From: a virus
IMG/VR virus record: IMGVR_UViG_3300010157_000068
Location: 1 to 60,628 of that record
Length of the DNA stretch: 60,628 nt
Direction: 5' to 3' (one strand)
The translations under genes and the position numbers were made by a program. The first letter of the stretch is position 1; the number at the start of each line of letters is the position of its first letter. This document shows positions 16,705 to 28,500 of this stretch, piece after piece. The notes under the pieces are model-generated. The model was given only the letters and a program-made list of their open reading frames with translations, was not told the origin of the DNA and did no database searches.

Positions 16705-17622
16705 ATGGCATACTTAACCGGATATCAGTACTATGAAAACGCTGGAGGAAACCCAGAAGACGCAAATTGGGGATCATACCAGTACCTATCATTAAAGGAT
16801 GTTGTTAATAACTTTATGTTGATGTATGTTGGGAACAATAAACTGGTCAATAATATAGATAAGTATGAGGTTTTATTTCATGCTAAGAGAGGAATTCAGG
16901 AGCTGAATTATGATGCTCTTAAAGAAATAAAGGTGGTAGAACTTAGTATACCTAGTGATTTAAAACTTGTACTCCCTCCTGACTTTATAAACTACGTTAG
17001 AATCTCTTTATATAAGGATGGAGTTTTAAGGCCGTTGTCTGAAAATATACAGACGATACATAGTAACTCATACCTTCAAGACAATACTTGCAGGGTGCTT
17101 TTTGATCAGGATGGAAACGTTCTAGAGGGTACGTCTATACTTGACTACGACAGGATAAATAAACTTAACAAGAGTATATACCTAGGAGACGGCAGGTTTG
17201 CAGGAATGGAAGGATACAACCTAGACGGAAGATGGTACTTTGATTACGCAGTAGGCGCTAGGTATGGTCTAAATACTGAGACAGCAAATAAAAATCCTAC
17301 ATACAATATAAATAAAAAGGCAGGGGTCATAAACTTTAGTTCTGGAATGGCAGATGAGCTTTGCGTGCTTGAATACATTACCGATGGAATGGAGGGTGGT
17401 GATGACGCGGAGGTGAGTGTGAATAAGTTAGCAGAAGAGTTTTTATACGCGTACATAAAGTATAGCATACTAACAAATAAGTACGGAGTTCAGGAGTATG
17501 TTGTAGCTAGAGCCAAGAAGGAAAAGACAGCACTTCTAAGAAACGCTAAAATAAGAATGAGTAACATGCATCCTGGCCGATTACTAATGAACATGAGGGG
17601 CAGAGATAAATGGATTAAATAG
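16705..17622 (+). CDS. Tail ring / tail adaptor protein
   Basis: 305 residues. The N-terminal region (..LSLKDVVNNFMLMYVGNNKLVNN..) and the following ..RGIQELNYDALKE..  then PPDFINYVRIS.. resemble the gp11-like tail tubular / adaptor proteins of short-tailed phages. A helical C-terminus ends in basic residues (..RMSNMHPGRLLMNMRGRDKWIK). It lies between the connector-like gene and the large nozzle protein, which fits a ring joining them. Confidence 0.7.
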   Translation: MAYLTGYQYYENAGGNPEDANWGSYQYLSLKDVVNNFMLMYVGNNKLVNNIDKYEVLFHAKRGIQELNYDALKEIKVVELSIPSDLKLVLPPDFINYVRISLYKDGVLRPLSENIQTIHSNSYLQDNTCRVLFDQDGNVLEGTSILDYDRINKLNKSIYLGDGRFAGMEGYNLDGRWYFDYAVGARYGLNTETANKNPTYNINKKAGVINFSSGMADELCVLEYITDGMEGGDDAEVSVNKLAEEFLYAYIKYSILTNKYGVQEYVVARAKKEKTALLRNAKIRMSNMHPGRLLMNMRGRDKWIK

Positions 17623-17624
17623 GT

Positions 17625-20600
17625 ATGGATATAAATAATAATTTCCTAAAGGGAAGAATGAACAAGTCTTATGACGAGAGAGTTATCCCCGAAGGAGAGT
17701 ACATAGATGCTTTAAATATTAGGATTGGTTCTACGGAAAACAATAGTGTAGGAGCTATTGAAAATTCTTTAGGAAACACAAAGTTGACATCGATCACATA
17801 CAACGGAGGGGCTTTATCTAATGCGGCCAGATGTATTGGAGTTTTTGAGGACGGGTCTAATGAGACTCTGTACTGGTTTATATGTGACCCAGGAAATGTA
17901 GATCTTATACTTTCTTACAATGCCAATAGCGGAGTTATAAAGTACCATGTAATATCTACATCTGTTTTAAATTTCGATTTAAAATACCTTATAAACAGCA
18001 TAAATAAGGTTGACAACTTATTATTTTTTACAGACGGATTAAATCCTCCAAGGAAGATAAATATAGATAGAAACTATCCTAACCCTGTGGCCGGAGTTGA
18101 CTCTATAACAGAGGATGATATACTGGTAATAGTAGCTCCTCCTACAGAGTCTCCGGTAGTTAACTTTGTCAACACCCCCGGAGAGGAGAACTACATTACA
18201 GAAAGATTTATATCATTCGCCTACAGATACAAGTACAAAGACAATGAATATAGCGCTCTGTCTCAATTTAGCACAGTAGCGTTTGAACCTGGTGACTTTG
18301 AATTAGACTACTCTACCTACACTAATAAGTCCATGCAGAACCTGTTTAATACCATAAATGTTGAGTTTAATACAGGAGGGGAGAACGTTATAGGCATAGA
18401 CCTTTGTTTTAAGCTGTCTGACACTAGTATAGTGAATGTAATAGAGAGATATAATAAACAAGAGCAGGGATGGTCTGATAATGTAACCAGAAGCGTTCTG
18501 TTTAACAATAGAAAAATATATACCGCGCTTCCATCTAGTGAGTTGACTAGACTATACGATAATGTTCCTAGGACCGCAGACTCACAGACGGTTATGGGTA
18601 ACAGGCTTATATACGGAAACTATGTAGACGGATACGATATAGATACTACGCTAGATTACAGTTTAGACCTTGTAAGCGAAACAATAGGGTATCATGAAAT
18701 ACCTTATGAACTAGGGAACGGTATTGACTATACTATAGACCCGTTAAACACAATAACGTCTAACAATTCTGCTGTATCCATTGACTTAACAGGGTTGGAG
18801 TTAAAGGAAGGTTCTCTCCTTTCCATGTCCTTTAGTTTACTACACGGAACATTTTCCGGGTACCCTGACTACAATGATCCGCCCACATCTCCTGCTCCGT
18901 TAAACGAGTTTCAGTACAACTTTATTTTCACGCTAAGACAAGACTATGCCAGTGTTTACGAGCTTGCTAATAGCGATGAATTCGTTAACGCTATATACAC
19001 ACATAACCCTTATGCTAGTGCATGCGACGGGTTTTCTATAACGGATAATTTTAACTGTTCAATAGTATCTAAGGGCGTATTCCCTCCATTTACTACAGGA
19101 TGGGATGACGTAGCTAGTGGTATAACCGGTCCAGATGGAGGATTCACAATAACGTCATCAATAGGAAGTAATATACTGCAGATACAGGTTCCTGCAGTTA
19201 AGTTTAAGATAGAAGATCCTGACAACCCGGGCACTTATTTTTACGCTTACGAGTACTTTTTTAATTCTACATTCTCTGCAGCATTTTCAAAAATAGGGGC
19301 TAGACAGAGCCTTCACAGTAATAGAGATTATGAGGTAGCTATAGTTTATGCTGACAATTATTTGCGAAGCTCTACTGCCTTGGTCAATAATATGAACACA
19401 GTTTTTGTTCCGGCATCTGCGTCAGAAAAAAAGAACTACATAGTAGCTACGATAAATAATTTAGCTCCGAGCTGGGCTACAAGGTATAAATTTGTAATCA
19501 AGCCTTCAAAGACAAACTACGAGATAATATACACCAACCAGTTTTATGTTGATGACGCTAACCTAACATGGTTTAAGCTTGAAGGAGAAAACATAAGCAA
19601 GGTTAAGATGGACGATGTTTTGATAGTCAAGTCTGACACAAATGGAGTCCTTAACGATCTAATAAAGACAAAGGTCTTAGAGGTTAAGGCTCAGTCATCG
19701 AATTTTATAACAGGCAACAAGACAGACACAAATCAAGAAATAATAGAGCCTGCAGGGGTTTATATGGCGCTTAAAACATCAAACTTCGCCGCCGAATACA
19801 AGCCAAACTCTTATATAGATTTCGGAAACAAGCAGACCGGTGAAACAACGGTATATCCTTGCTATATAGATAACCCAAACTATGACTCAGGAACTCCACC
19901 TGGCCCTACAAATCAACCATTTGTTCCGTACGACATTCCTGCCGGAAGCAGGGTTAATATAAGAATATCTCTGGATAGGAATGGCAGGGGCAGTCGTTGT
20001 GGGTCATCTCACTACTTGTTTGACAAGACGTTTATTGCATCTCAAAACTATGACAACATATTTGATTTTGTAAATGGAGACCATATAAATTTTGCTTCAG
20101 GCACGTATAGTGGAGGAGAGGATCCAAATGATAACTATCAGAACAGAACGCTAGAGGTTTTTTATCCTAACTGCATAGGTGGTACTTCCTGTCACTTACC
20201 TTTTAATCAAGGGTTAAACCAGTATGAGTTTCAGCAAAATCCAGACAACGGGGCGTTATATTTGGTTGTGACAACGGGGCAGCCAAGTTGTAATGGGATC
20301 AATCTTAAGTCCTCTATAACTAGCATACATATAACCGTACAAAGGGCTGAGTCTTTACTTGTTTTTGAGACGGAGGCTCTTGACTCTGATGGAGAAATTT
20401 ATTTCGAAGGTAGTGACAGCTTCCATATAGAGAATAGACTGCACATGAGTGGAGATAAGGATGGAGATCAGAACCAATCATCTACTGTAGTTCCAGCTAT
20501 TGTAACTCTAAATTTTTTCAACTGCTATTCTTTTGGAAATGGTGTTGAGAGTTATAAAGTAAACGACTCCATAACAGGAGCTCCCTTGTACTTAGGTAGC

Positions 20601-21974
20601 AGGGTTACCGCTGTAGCTCAGGAGGAGTACAAGGAGGCTCACAGGTACGCTTCGTTAACGTATAGCGGAATATATAATGCAGAGACAAATATAAACAAGC
20701 TAAACGAGTTTAATCTTTCATTGGCTAACTTTAAAGATTTAGAGAAATCTTTCGGACCTGTTAATAGATTGTACGCTAGAAAGACAGATATACTGTCTAT
20801 TCAAGAAGACAAGATATCTTATATACTTGCAGGGAAGAATTTATTGTCTGACTCTGCAGGGGGAGGTCAGATCGCATCAATACCAGAGGTGTTAGGGACT
20901 CAGATATCAAGAATAGAAGACTACGGAATAAGTAGCAATCCTGAGAGTTTTGCGGTTCGAGGTGGTGAGGTTTACTTTACTGATGCGAAGAGGGATGCTG
21001 TAATAAATCTTAGGGGAGGGTCTGCTCAAGCAGACGCGCTAAATGTTATATCTGACTCAGGCCTAAAGTACTGGTTCAGAGATGAATTCAAAAATACGTT
21101 AAGGTTTCAGAAGATAGGAGGATTTGATCCGTACATGAACGAATACGTGCTATCTATAAACAATATATTACTGCCTTACAATGAGGACGTATATAATTGC
21201 GGAGTGACTATATCTCAGCAGCAGTTTTCTGGAACATACTCATTTAGATTAAACCTTAAGAGCACAGTGGGGATCGTAGTATTTAATTATAGCTTCTCTA
21301 CAGGCGGGGCTGATTTACTTGTAAAATATAACGGAACAAACGTCATTAATCAGGCGATATCAGGAACCGGTTCTGCATCGTTCAACAAGACAACAGTTTA
21401 CCCAGACTATGTAGAGGTGACTGTATCATCTGATGATTTGTCTTCGTTTATAATGACTCCTAACTGTCCAGTATCCGATGAGATAACGGTCGTCAGAGTT
21501 GTTGTCAACTCAGAAAGTTACGCACCAGACACGATACACAATAGCTACAGATGGGAGCTAGGATCGTTTGTTAGTCCTTACAGTACTGACTTTATTATCC
21601 TACAGAACGATACGATCTCTCTTTATGATGCAGATACAAACATGAATTCTGTTGGTGTATTTCCTGCATTTGGAAGCACTGTATATATGGATTCAACTAA
21701 ACTTAACGGAGACACGTTTACATTTGATTATGGAGCCCACTCGTTTAGATATCTTGTTTCTGATGACTTATATCTGGAGTCAGACATACCTGATCTACTA
21801 TTAGATGCTATGCCTGTAACACCTATATTAAATCCATCAACAGGAAGGTATGTATCGTCCTTTGTATACGACAATCCTACTTCTAAGCAGTACTTGTATA
21901 TGATTTGGGATTACAGAGCTCCAGATTACACACACTTAGATTATGATCCTACAGATTACGCAACAACATATTAA
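17625..21974 (+). CDS. Large tail nozzle / muzzle-like protein
   Basis: 1449 residues, beta-rich throughout. It starts INNNFLKGRMNKSYDERVIPEGEYIDALNIRIG, a pattern seen at the start of tail-tube/nozzle proteins (T7 gp12-like function) in crAss-like and related phages: a blade-type beta propeller with inserted domains. Repeated Y.Y..N.YSALSQ-type segments (RYKYKDNEYSALSQFS) are typical. No peptidase or tape-measure features are seen. It probably forms the DNA exit channel of a short tail and carries the fibres. It is the longest tail gene here. Confidence 0.75.
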   Translation: MDINNNFLKGRMNKSYDERVIPEGEYIDALNIRIGSTENNSVGAIENSLGNTKLTSITYNGGALSNAARCIGVFEDGSNETLYWFICDPGNVDLILSYNANSGVIKYHVISTSVLNFDLKYLINSINKVDNLLFFTDGLNPPRKINIDRNYPNPVAGVDSITEDDILVIVAPPTESPVVNFVNTPGEENYITERFISFAYRYKYKDNEYSALSQFSTVAFEPGDFELDYSTYTNKSMQNLFNTINVEFNTGGENVIGIDLCFKLSDTSIVNVIERYNKQEQGWSDNVTRSVLFNNRKIYTALPSSELTRLYDNVPRTADSQTVMGNRLIYGNYVDGYDIDTTLDYSLDLVSETIGYHEIPYELGNGIDYTIDPLNTITSNNSAVSIDLTGLELKEGSLLSMSFSLLHGTFSGYPDYNDPPTSPAPLNEFQYNFIFTLRQDYASVYELANSDEFVNAIYTHNPYASACDGFSITDNFNCSIVSKGVFPPFTTGWDDVASGITGPDGGFTITSSIGSNILQIQVPAVKFKIEDPDNPGTYFYAYEYFFNSTFSAAFSKIGARQSLHSNRDYEVAIVYADNYLRSSTALVNNMNTVFVPASASEKKNYIVATINNLAPSWATRYKFVIKPSKTNYEIIYTNQFYVDDANLTWFKLEGENISKVKMDDVLIVKSDTNGVLNDLIKTKVLEVKAQSSNFITGNKTDTNQEIIEPAGVYMALKTSNFAAEYKPNSYIDFGNKQTGETTVYPCYIDNPNYDSGTPPGPTNQPFVPYDIPAGSRVNIRISLDRNGRGSRCGSSHYLFDKTFIASQNYDNIFDFVNGDHINFASGTYSGGEDPNDNYQNRTLEVFYPNCIGGTSCHLPFNQGLNQYEFQQNPDNGALYLVVTTGQPSCNGINLKSSITSIHITVQRAESLLVFETEALDSDGEIYFEGSDSFHIENRLHMSGDKDGDQNQSSTVVPAIVTLNFFNCYSFGNGVESYKVNDSITGAPLYLGSRVTAVAQEEYKEAHRYASLTYSGIYNAETNINKLNEFNLSLANFKDLEKSFGPVNRLYARKTDILSIQEDKISYILAGKNLLSDSAGGGQIASIPEVLGTQISRIEDYGISSNPESFAVRGGEVYFTDAKRDAVINLRGGSAQADALNVISDSGLKYWFRDEFKNTLRFQKIGGFDPYMNEYVLSINNILLPYNEDVYNCGVTISQQQFSGTYSFRLNLKSTVGIVVFNYSFSTGGADLLVKYNGTNVINQAISGTGSASFNKTTVYPDYVEVTVSSDDLSSFIMTPNCPVSDEITVVRVVVNSESYAPDTIHNSYRWELGSFVSPYSTDFIILQNDTISLYDADTNMNSVGVFPAFGSTVYMDSTKLNGDTFTFDYGAHSFRYLVSDDLYLESDIPDLLLDAMPVTPILNPSTGRYVSSFVYDNPTSKQYLYMIWDYRAPDYTHLDYDPTDYATTY

Positions 21975-21985
21975 AACATAAAGAA

Positions 21986-22411
21986 ATGACATACGCTGAA
22001 ATTTTAACACTGATAAATACAAACCTTGCAAGCGGAACAAATATAACCGCTGCCGAACATAGAGCTGTAGAGATAGCTCTGCTTAATTACTCTCAAGCAA
22101 AGAGCAACTATGTTGGATATATAACTGGATTTAATGTAGGCGCATCCGGAAGCTTTACTGTCGGAGGAGGTTTAGTATCTGCGGTAGGAGATGGCTTGAG
22201 TACATTATGTACCATAGCTAATCCTATGCCTAGTACTAATTACATGGTTAAGATATACATAGAGAGCTTAGGAGACGCTAATAAAGACTTTGGTATATTC
22301 ACTCCTTCATTTAAAAAGGTAAATACTACTCAGTTTTACCTTGTATTAGGAGAGCCTGGTCCTTATGATCAAAACTTAAGAATTCACTTTGAAGTTGTAT
22401 CTTTAGATTAA
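21986..22411 (+). CDS. Tail-associated beta-rich protein
   Basis: 141 residues. A helical N-terminal ~45 residues (MTYAEILTLINTNLASGTNITAAEHR..) of a type that starts many Bacteroidota phage tail proteins is followed by a small beta domain (GFNVGASGSFTVGGG..). It lies between the nozzle and another structural gene. It could be a fibre tip or spike component; the function is unknown. Confidence 0.65.
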   Translation: MTYAEILTLINTNLASGTNITAAEHRAVEIALLNYSQAKSNYVGYITGFNVGASGSFTVGGGLVSAVGDGLSTLCTIANPMPSTNYMVKIYIESLGDANKDFGIFTPSFKKVNTTQFYLVLGEPGPYDQNLRIHFEVVSLD

Positions 22412-22413
22412 CA

Positions 22414-23193
22414 ATGGAGAAAACACTTTCATATAGCGAACAGGCACAGGGGTGGACGTCATTCTTCTCGTACATACCAGATATGATGATAGGGATGAAC
22501 TCTTATTTTTATTCGTTCAAGAATGGAGACCTGTACAGACACAATTCAAACGTGTCAAGGAATACGTTTTACAAGGAGTGGTTTGATAAGATAAATCAGC
22601 CATTATTAGCGTACAATCCTTCAACAGTAACGGCGGTCTTTAATATTGAGCCCATGACTGTAAAGACATTTAAGACAATAGCCACATACGGAAGCGATCC
22701 TTGGGACTGCATAATAAATACAGATATGTCTACAGGGTCTATAAGCTCGTCATACTTTGAACAAAAGGAGGGGAACTGGTTCGCTTACATAAGGAATGAC
22801 GACGGAGATGATAACCTGAAACTAAGGTCAGCACAGGGTGTGGGATCTGTGACTACGGTTACACTTCCGGGCACGTCGGCTACTAAGCTTAAGTTTAACT
22901 TTAATATTGGAACAATAGTTAGTATAGGTGACGCGGCATATAAGTACGAATCTGGAACGCTTAAGCCAATTGGAAACGTAGTAGGATTCGGGGTTGACTT
23001 TATAACTATAAACAACAGTTCGCCAGGATTATTCACTCCGGTAGATGATGATTATATACTATACATAAAAAATAGCGTGGCCGAGTCAAACGGAGCACGA
23101 GGTTATTATATGCAGTATAAGCTAGAGAACTATTCAACATCAAGGGTAGAGCTTTTCTCTGTAAAATCAAACATATTCAAAAGCTATCCTTAA
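22414..23193 (+). CDS. Structural protein of the tail module, unknown role
   Basis: 259 residues, beta-rich. It starts with a Y/F/W-rich segment (SYSEQAQGWTSFFSYIPDMM) followed by FYSFKNGDLYRHN, a pattern I recognise from crAss-like phage tail clusters. It lies between nozzle-associated and internal-protein genes and ends just before a new promoter. Confidence 0.7.
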   Translation: MEKTLSYSEQAQGWTSFFSYIPDMMIGMNSYFYSFKNGDLYRHNSNVSRNTFYKEWFDKINQPLLAYNPSTVTAVFNIEPMTVKTFKTIATYGSDPWDCIINTDMSTGSISSSYFEQKEGNWFAYIRNDDGDDNLKLRSAQGVGSVTTVTLPGTSATKLKFNFNIGTIVSIGDAAYKYESGTLKPIGNVVGFGVDFITINNSSPGLFTPVDDDYILYIKNSVAESNGARGYYMQYKLENYSTSRVELFSVKSNIFKSYP

Positions 23194-23199
23194 AATTAT

Positions 23200-23207
23200 T
23201 ATCTTTG
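23200..23207 (+). promoter_or_regulatory. Bacteroidota-type -7 promoter element for the internal-protein operon
   Basis: TATCTTTG, 16 bases before the ATG at 23224 and directly after the previous stop. Confidence 0.72.
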
Positions 23208-23223
23208 TAAAATATATTAATGT

Positions 23224-24000
23224 ATGTCAGGAATTTATTCAACATCAGATTCTCCATTAGGCGTGTTAAATTTAGGTAATGACGGAATGTCATCCGCCGC
23301 ATCTGGATTTTCAAAAGCCTTGCCATTTATAGGCTTAGGTCTTAGCGCTATAGATACAGTAATGTCATTCACGGAGGCTGGAAAAGCAGAAGACGCTAGA
23401 AAGGCTGCTGAAAGAGAGGCTGCAAGACAGGCCGCAGAACATTTAAGACTACTAGAGCAGAATAGATACGAAGCCTTACAGGCTCCAACAGAGGCATACA
23501 ACAAGGCGTTTATGGCCAATACCGCTGCAGCAGCTAACGCTGTAGATGCTTTGAGTCAGGACCCTAGGACTCTAATAGGCGCTGTTCAAGGAGTTCAAAA
23601 CTCTACAGTAGATGCAAACGCTAGACAACAAGAGCAGTTAGCAGATAGGATCTATAACATGGACGTAATGAAGGCTGGGGCGGCTACTGCACAGAATGAT
23701 AAGTTAGCACAGTTTGCCGGAGAGCAGGCTCAAGGTGCTCAAATAGCAGCTATGGCGGCACAGAAGGCTCAGATCGCACAAGAACAGGCAGGCCTTCAAG
23801 GGATTGGAAACATGATAACTCAGGGAGCTGGAATGGTCGGAACGTACGGAAAAATGGCTACTAACGAGGATAACTTATCCGGCCTTTTATCTGCAGTTTC
23901 AGGGACTGGTTTTTCAAAGCCTGATGCTACATCAGGAATCGATCCTAACATAATGGCTGCATTTGCTCAATTCATGAAAATATACAAACCACAAGGATAA
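23224..24000 (+). CDS. Ala/Gln-rich internal virion protein
   Basis: 258 residues. After a hydrophobic, Gly-rich segment (residues ~33-50, FSKALPFIGLGLSAIDTVMS) comes a long Ala/Gln/Glu helix (ARKAAEREAARQAAEHLRLL.., then ..AQNDKLAQFAGEQAQGAQ). This resembles the smallest of the T7-type internal core proteins (gp14-like), which are ejected ahead of the DNA and enter the outer membrane. Two larger internal-protein candidates follow, as in T7. The functional link is inferred from order and composition. Confidence 0.7.
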   Translation: MSGIYSTSDSPLGVLNLGNDGMSSAASGFSKALPFIGLGLSAIDTVMSFTEAGKAEDARKAAEREAARQAAEHLRLLEQNRYEALQAPTEAYNKAFMANTAAAANAVDALSQDPRTLIGAVQGVQNSTVDANARQQEQLADRIYNMDVMKAGAATAQNDKLAQFAGEQAQGAQIAAMAAQKAQIAQEQAGLQGIGNMITQGAGMVGTYGKMATNEDNLSGLLSAVSGTGFSKPDATSGIDPNIMAAFAQFMKIYKPQG

Positions 24001-24003
24001 TCT

Positions 24004-25563
24004 ATGCCAAGCTATTATAAATATCAGAACCCCTCAGAAATAGGGGCAGCACCTACTCTTGACTGGGGATCCGTAATTAATAATGTAAACGAGACTCTTC
24101 AGAAGCAGGAGCAGCAACGCTACGAAAATAGAGAGGCCGATAAAAAGTTAAGTAACGATATCCTAACAAAGGTAAATGAACTTAATTTAACATCAGACCC
24201 TAACGCCAATGCTTTAATAACCAATATGGCTTATGAGGCAAAGGATAATTTATTTGCTCTTAATAAAAAACTAAGAGAGGGTAAAATATCAAGATCTGAT
24301 TTCAATATACTTAGCCAAAATACATCAGCAAGCATAGGCCAGTTAAATCAGTTTTCTAAATCTTATGGAGCTGACTACGACAAGTATCTTAAGGATGTTC
24401 AGGAAGGAAAGACGTCTGCTTATGCAGATTTTATGCAGAAATGGAAGGGAGGATTTCAAAACTTTAAAAATAAAAAGCTGATACATAGCCCTACAGATGG
24501 CAGGCTATACGTTGCTGAAGTAGGAGAGGATGGAAAGGTAAAGGAGGGGCCGCTTGGAATGGTTCCGATATCCAGCTTAGTTGAGGTGAAAAACTTTGAT
24601 GACAAGAAGATCGATCTTCTTGCTGAAACAAATAGATACGCTGCTCAGTTGAAACCGTTTGTAGAACTAATGAGGTCTAAAGGAGTAGAATCCAGAGAAG
24701 CTCTTGACCAGATGCCTGGATTCCAAGACTTCGTAAACAACACTACGGAAGCTATCGCTAAGAATGAAAAGGGTTACGCAAGCATACTGACCGATACAGA
24801 TGGAACATATAAAATAACAGGAGAGGGTGATTCTTCAGGTAAAAATATAGGTCTTAAAAATAATGGAGCTGGGGAGATGATTCCTGTTATAGACGACTCT
24901 ATGAAGGGGAGAACAAGGGAGCTTGTAAAGCAGTTTCTTATAGCTCAGACAGGTATTAAAGAAGAAGGGACTAAACAGTTTGCTCCTACACAGCCTAGGG
25001 CAGCTAAAGCTGGAACTCCTCCTAAATATACTCCGGAAGTTAGTGAAGTATCTGTATTAAAAGATCCAGGGACAAAACAAGTAAGAGGAGTATCTATAAA
25101 TGTTTCAGGTGTGGTCATACCTGTTTCAAAAGGAATAGAGGAAAGAGTAGATAGTGTTGCATACGATCAGGGTAAGCTAAGAATGAAGCTTACTAAGGTG
25201 GCTGGCACAGAAACAAATGAGTTAACCACTGGATCAGAAGATGCAGGAGGAACTGTTAAGGTTGGAGAAGGAAAGAAAGATATAAAAGAAACTACTAGAT
25301 TTATAACTACAGATAAGGAAAATGCGCAATTTTCTTTACGTATAAAACAGGTTCCTTACCCTGGTAAAGATAGAAACTTTAGAAGTATTAAAGAGGCCGA
25401 AGATTTCTTTAAGAGTCAGTATAGACAACAAGGAGGTGCAAGTAGCACCGCATCCTCTTCAAGCAAAACAATAAGTCAGGACGACTTTAATGCTAAATGG
25501 TCTAAATTAAAAAAGGGACAGACTCTAGTTGGTCCTGATGGTAACACATATACAAAAGGATAA
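24004..25563 (+). CDS. Internal/cargo virion protein candidate
   Basis: 519 residues. The N-terminal ~150 residues are helical and polar (..IINNVNETLQKQEQQRYENREADKK..). The rest is mixed, with a C-terminal ..ISQDDFNAKWSKLKKGQTLVGPDGNTY segment of a type seen at the ends of phage internal proteins and helper domains. It lies between the gp14-like protein and the giant 2942-residue protein, so it is likely co-packaged and ejected. No enzymatic motif is visible. Confidence 0.65.
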   Translation: MPSYYKYQNPSEIGAAPTLDWGSVINNVNETLQKQEQQRYENREADKKLSNDILTKVNELNLTSDPNANALITNMAYEAKDNLFALNKKLREGKISRSDFNILSQNTSASIGQLNQFSKSYGADYDKYLKDVQEGKTSAYADFMQKWKGGFQNFKNKKLIHSPTDGRLYVAEVGEDGKVKEGPLGMVPISSLVEVKNFDDKKIDLLAETNRYAAQLKPFVELMRSKGVESREALDQMPGFQDFVNNTTEAIAKNEKGYASILTDTDGTYKITGEGDSSGKNIGLKNNGAGEMIPVIDDSMKGRTRELVKQFLIAQTGIKEEGTKQFAPTQPRAAKAGTPPKYTPEVSEVSVLKDPGTKQVRGVSINVSGVVIPVSKGIEERVDSVAYDQGKLRMKLTKVAGTETNELTTGSEDAGGTVKVGEGKKDIKETTRFITTDKENAQFSLRIKQVPYPGKDRNFRSIKEAEDFFKSQYRQQGGASSTASSSSKTISQDDFNAKWSKLKKGQTLVGPDGNTYTKG

Positions 25564-25566
25564 TCC

Positions 25567-28500
25567 ATGCCAGATAATAAATTTATTCCGCCATCTGATG
25601 CGGTAGAAGTAAAAAAGAACAGTAAGTTTGTTCCACCATCTGATGCGGTAGAAGTAAAAAAAAAAGAGTCTTCAGAACCTACTGGACAAAAAAAACCTTT
25701 GGAGTCAGCTACGAAAGCAGTGGCTCAAAGTGCTTCGTCGGATACCGAGCCACCGACAAGGGCTCAGGTTTCGGTTTCTTTAGGTGGACCTACTAAGTTA
25801 TTCGAAAAGCAGCCGGATCAGCATCCGGAATCTGTAATGTATGGAGACGGGATTAAACAACCTGAGCTGTTGGTCCCAAGTAAACCTATTGATTTAAAGC
25901 AAAAAAAATACTACAGGGTAGTTGCTGACGAGAGAAGAGATGTTAAAAATACTATATCTGCGTTAGAGAGTAGAAATAGAGAGTTAGGAAGGAGTGAAGA
26001 AAACCTTCAGAATGAGGGTACATACCAGTATTTAAAAAATAAGGAGGAGCAGTTAGATGCAGAGTTTAAGCCTGCAGAGATGGCTGTTAAGGAGATTCAA
26101 AAGCACTCTGGAGTTTGGACTAGGCCAATTGAAAGCCTTGTTAGCTCTGCTACAGAAGGTAAATACTCTTTAGTTAACACAGAGACTATAAACCTAAACA
26201 AGGATGTAGAAGACAAACTTATAGATACATTTGATAATGCTCCGGAAGAGATGAAGCAGAAATGGTATAAGGGGCAACTCCCTTTAGATCAGAAAGAGCA
26301 CATAATAAACGTAGCTAAAACAGATGTACTAAATGAGTCCTACAAAGGGTTAAAAAACGATGTGTCTGATTTTGTTAAAAATATAAAGGATAACCCTAAT
26401 ATATCAACACAAGATAAGTTAATAGTTAAAGAAAAACTAAAGGCTAAAAGTGACGCGTTTAACGCTCAGGTAGCCATGGACTTTTCAGATAATTTATTAA
26501 AGAATAACTTCAAAGCCACAGAAGAGAATAAAAACCTAGACGAGGCAATAGCTAAAAAATATAAGGGATTCCTTCCAGACACGCTTGACTTTGTTTCCAG
26601 GCTAGGAGAGGGAATAATAAATACAGGGGGAAAGGCACTGACAGGTATTGGGACGATGGCGTTATTAGGAGCCGAAAGGTTTAATCAAATTACAGGAGCG
26701 TCCAATGCCGATGATTATACTCCTATAGAGGCTACTCTTGACTTAATTAATGATACTACAAACTATAACTGGCTTCCTAGCTCTAAAACTAAAGAAGGTA
26801 ATATATTAGATGACAAAGGAAATTTAAACCTTAGTTACAAATCTATAACTAGAACTCTAGCAGACACTCTTCCGTTCACTATGCAAATAATGAACGACGT
26901 TAAGAAGGGTAGGATAGAAGGATCTCCTCAGTCAATGATCTCTCAGTTAATAAACCCTAAGAATAGTAAAGAATTTGCCGATAAAATAAAGGTAGTTGAG
27001 ACAGCTTATAAAGTTACGATTGGCGACAACTATAGAGAGGCTAAGGGCATGGGAATGGATGATTCTAAAGCATTTACATACGCCAATATAATGTCTCTAG
27101 CTGAAGGTGTTTCTGAGAATATAATGCCTGACTTTAAATACTTTGATTCTGTCGCAGGATCAACAATTAAAGATGTATTTAAAGGAAATTTAAAGAGCGC
27201 TGCTACAAAACAGGCGGTTAAAAATGTTACAAAAGAATTTTTTAAAGATATAGCATCGGAGATAGGAGAGGAAGAATTTTCCTTAGCTGTAGAGGATGGG
27301 CTTAAGTATTCTTTGTTATTAAACCACCCTAACTCTGAGTTCTTTAATATAAAGCGCCAAAAGGAGTTAATAGCATCTACAGCTATCATGTCCGGAGCCA
27401 CAGGACTAAGATATGCGCCTGAAAAAATAAAACAGAACAGGACTGATATTTATAGAGAAGTATACAATAACATTGGAGATCTTCAAGACTCGTTTAATTC
27501 AGAGATAAACTCTCCTTTGAACGATGATAAAACAAAAGAATCTCTTAAGGTAGCTTATAATTTTGCTTCTGATATATCAAATGCTATAGCCAAATCTCCA
27601 GAGAATGTTACGGCAGACCAGATAGATCTACTAGTTCAAAAGGATAAGCTAGAAGGGAAGAAGAAGGCTATGGACCCAGCCTTTCACCCAGACATAAACA
27701 AAGAGATAGCTGATATAGACGCTAAGATAAGAGAGATGTCTAATATTCCTGCTGAGGTTGCGGCTCCTGCAGTCTCAGAGGTGACTGCTATTCAACAAGA
27801 AATAACTCCTACACCAATGTTAACAGAAGAAGACAAGTCTGCTGTTAAGTCAGGCCAGAAGGTATCTGATGTACTGAACAGACCTGCCGTACTTGAGTCA
27901 TTCGGCGGTAGTAAGTTAGATTCTCCTGTAGAGGGTGATGTATATCAGGAGGGCCATAGAGTCATATTTGAAGACAAGAATAAGAAGACTTATGATCTTG
28001 GTAATATTGATGAGATATCAGATAGCACCGTAGAAGATTTAGGCCTTAAACCTCAGGAGCAGTTAATGAGTGTGAAGCCTGTTGAAATAAAGGTTGAGAG
28101 CAATGAAGATTTAGACTCTAAGAAGTCTGATATAGAAAGAAGACGTAATGATGAACTCGCTGTTTTAAATGCTAGAATAAAAGCTGCTGAAAAGGAAGGA
28201 AGGATACCTGTTGATGAAAATGGAAATGGAATAAGAGGTAAGGAAGAGATTCAAAAAATCAATGCTAAATATGATGCAGAACTAGAAGCGTTAAAATCTA
28301 AAAAAACTCCTAAAGGAATATCTCCAGAGACATCATCTAACGTGGCGAATATGACGCAGGACGCTAATGGAAACTACGTATTCTATCATGTATCTCATAA
28401 TACTTTGGATACTATAGATCCTAGCAAGCACGGGACTAATCCTGCTGGAGTTACATCTTCCACAGAGAAGGCAGCTATATCGAGAGTCGGAGGTGTATCA

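Noticed and set aside
25579-25650. A tandem nucleotide repeat that might suggest a CRISPR-like array
   Set aside because: It is only two copies and encodes a repeated peptide (KF(I/V)PPSDAVEVKK) in frame at the start of the giant protein.
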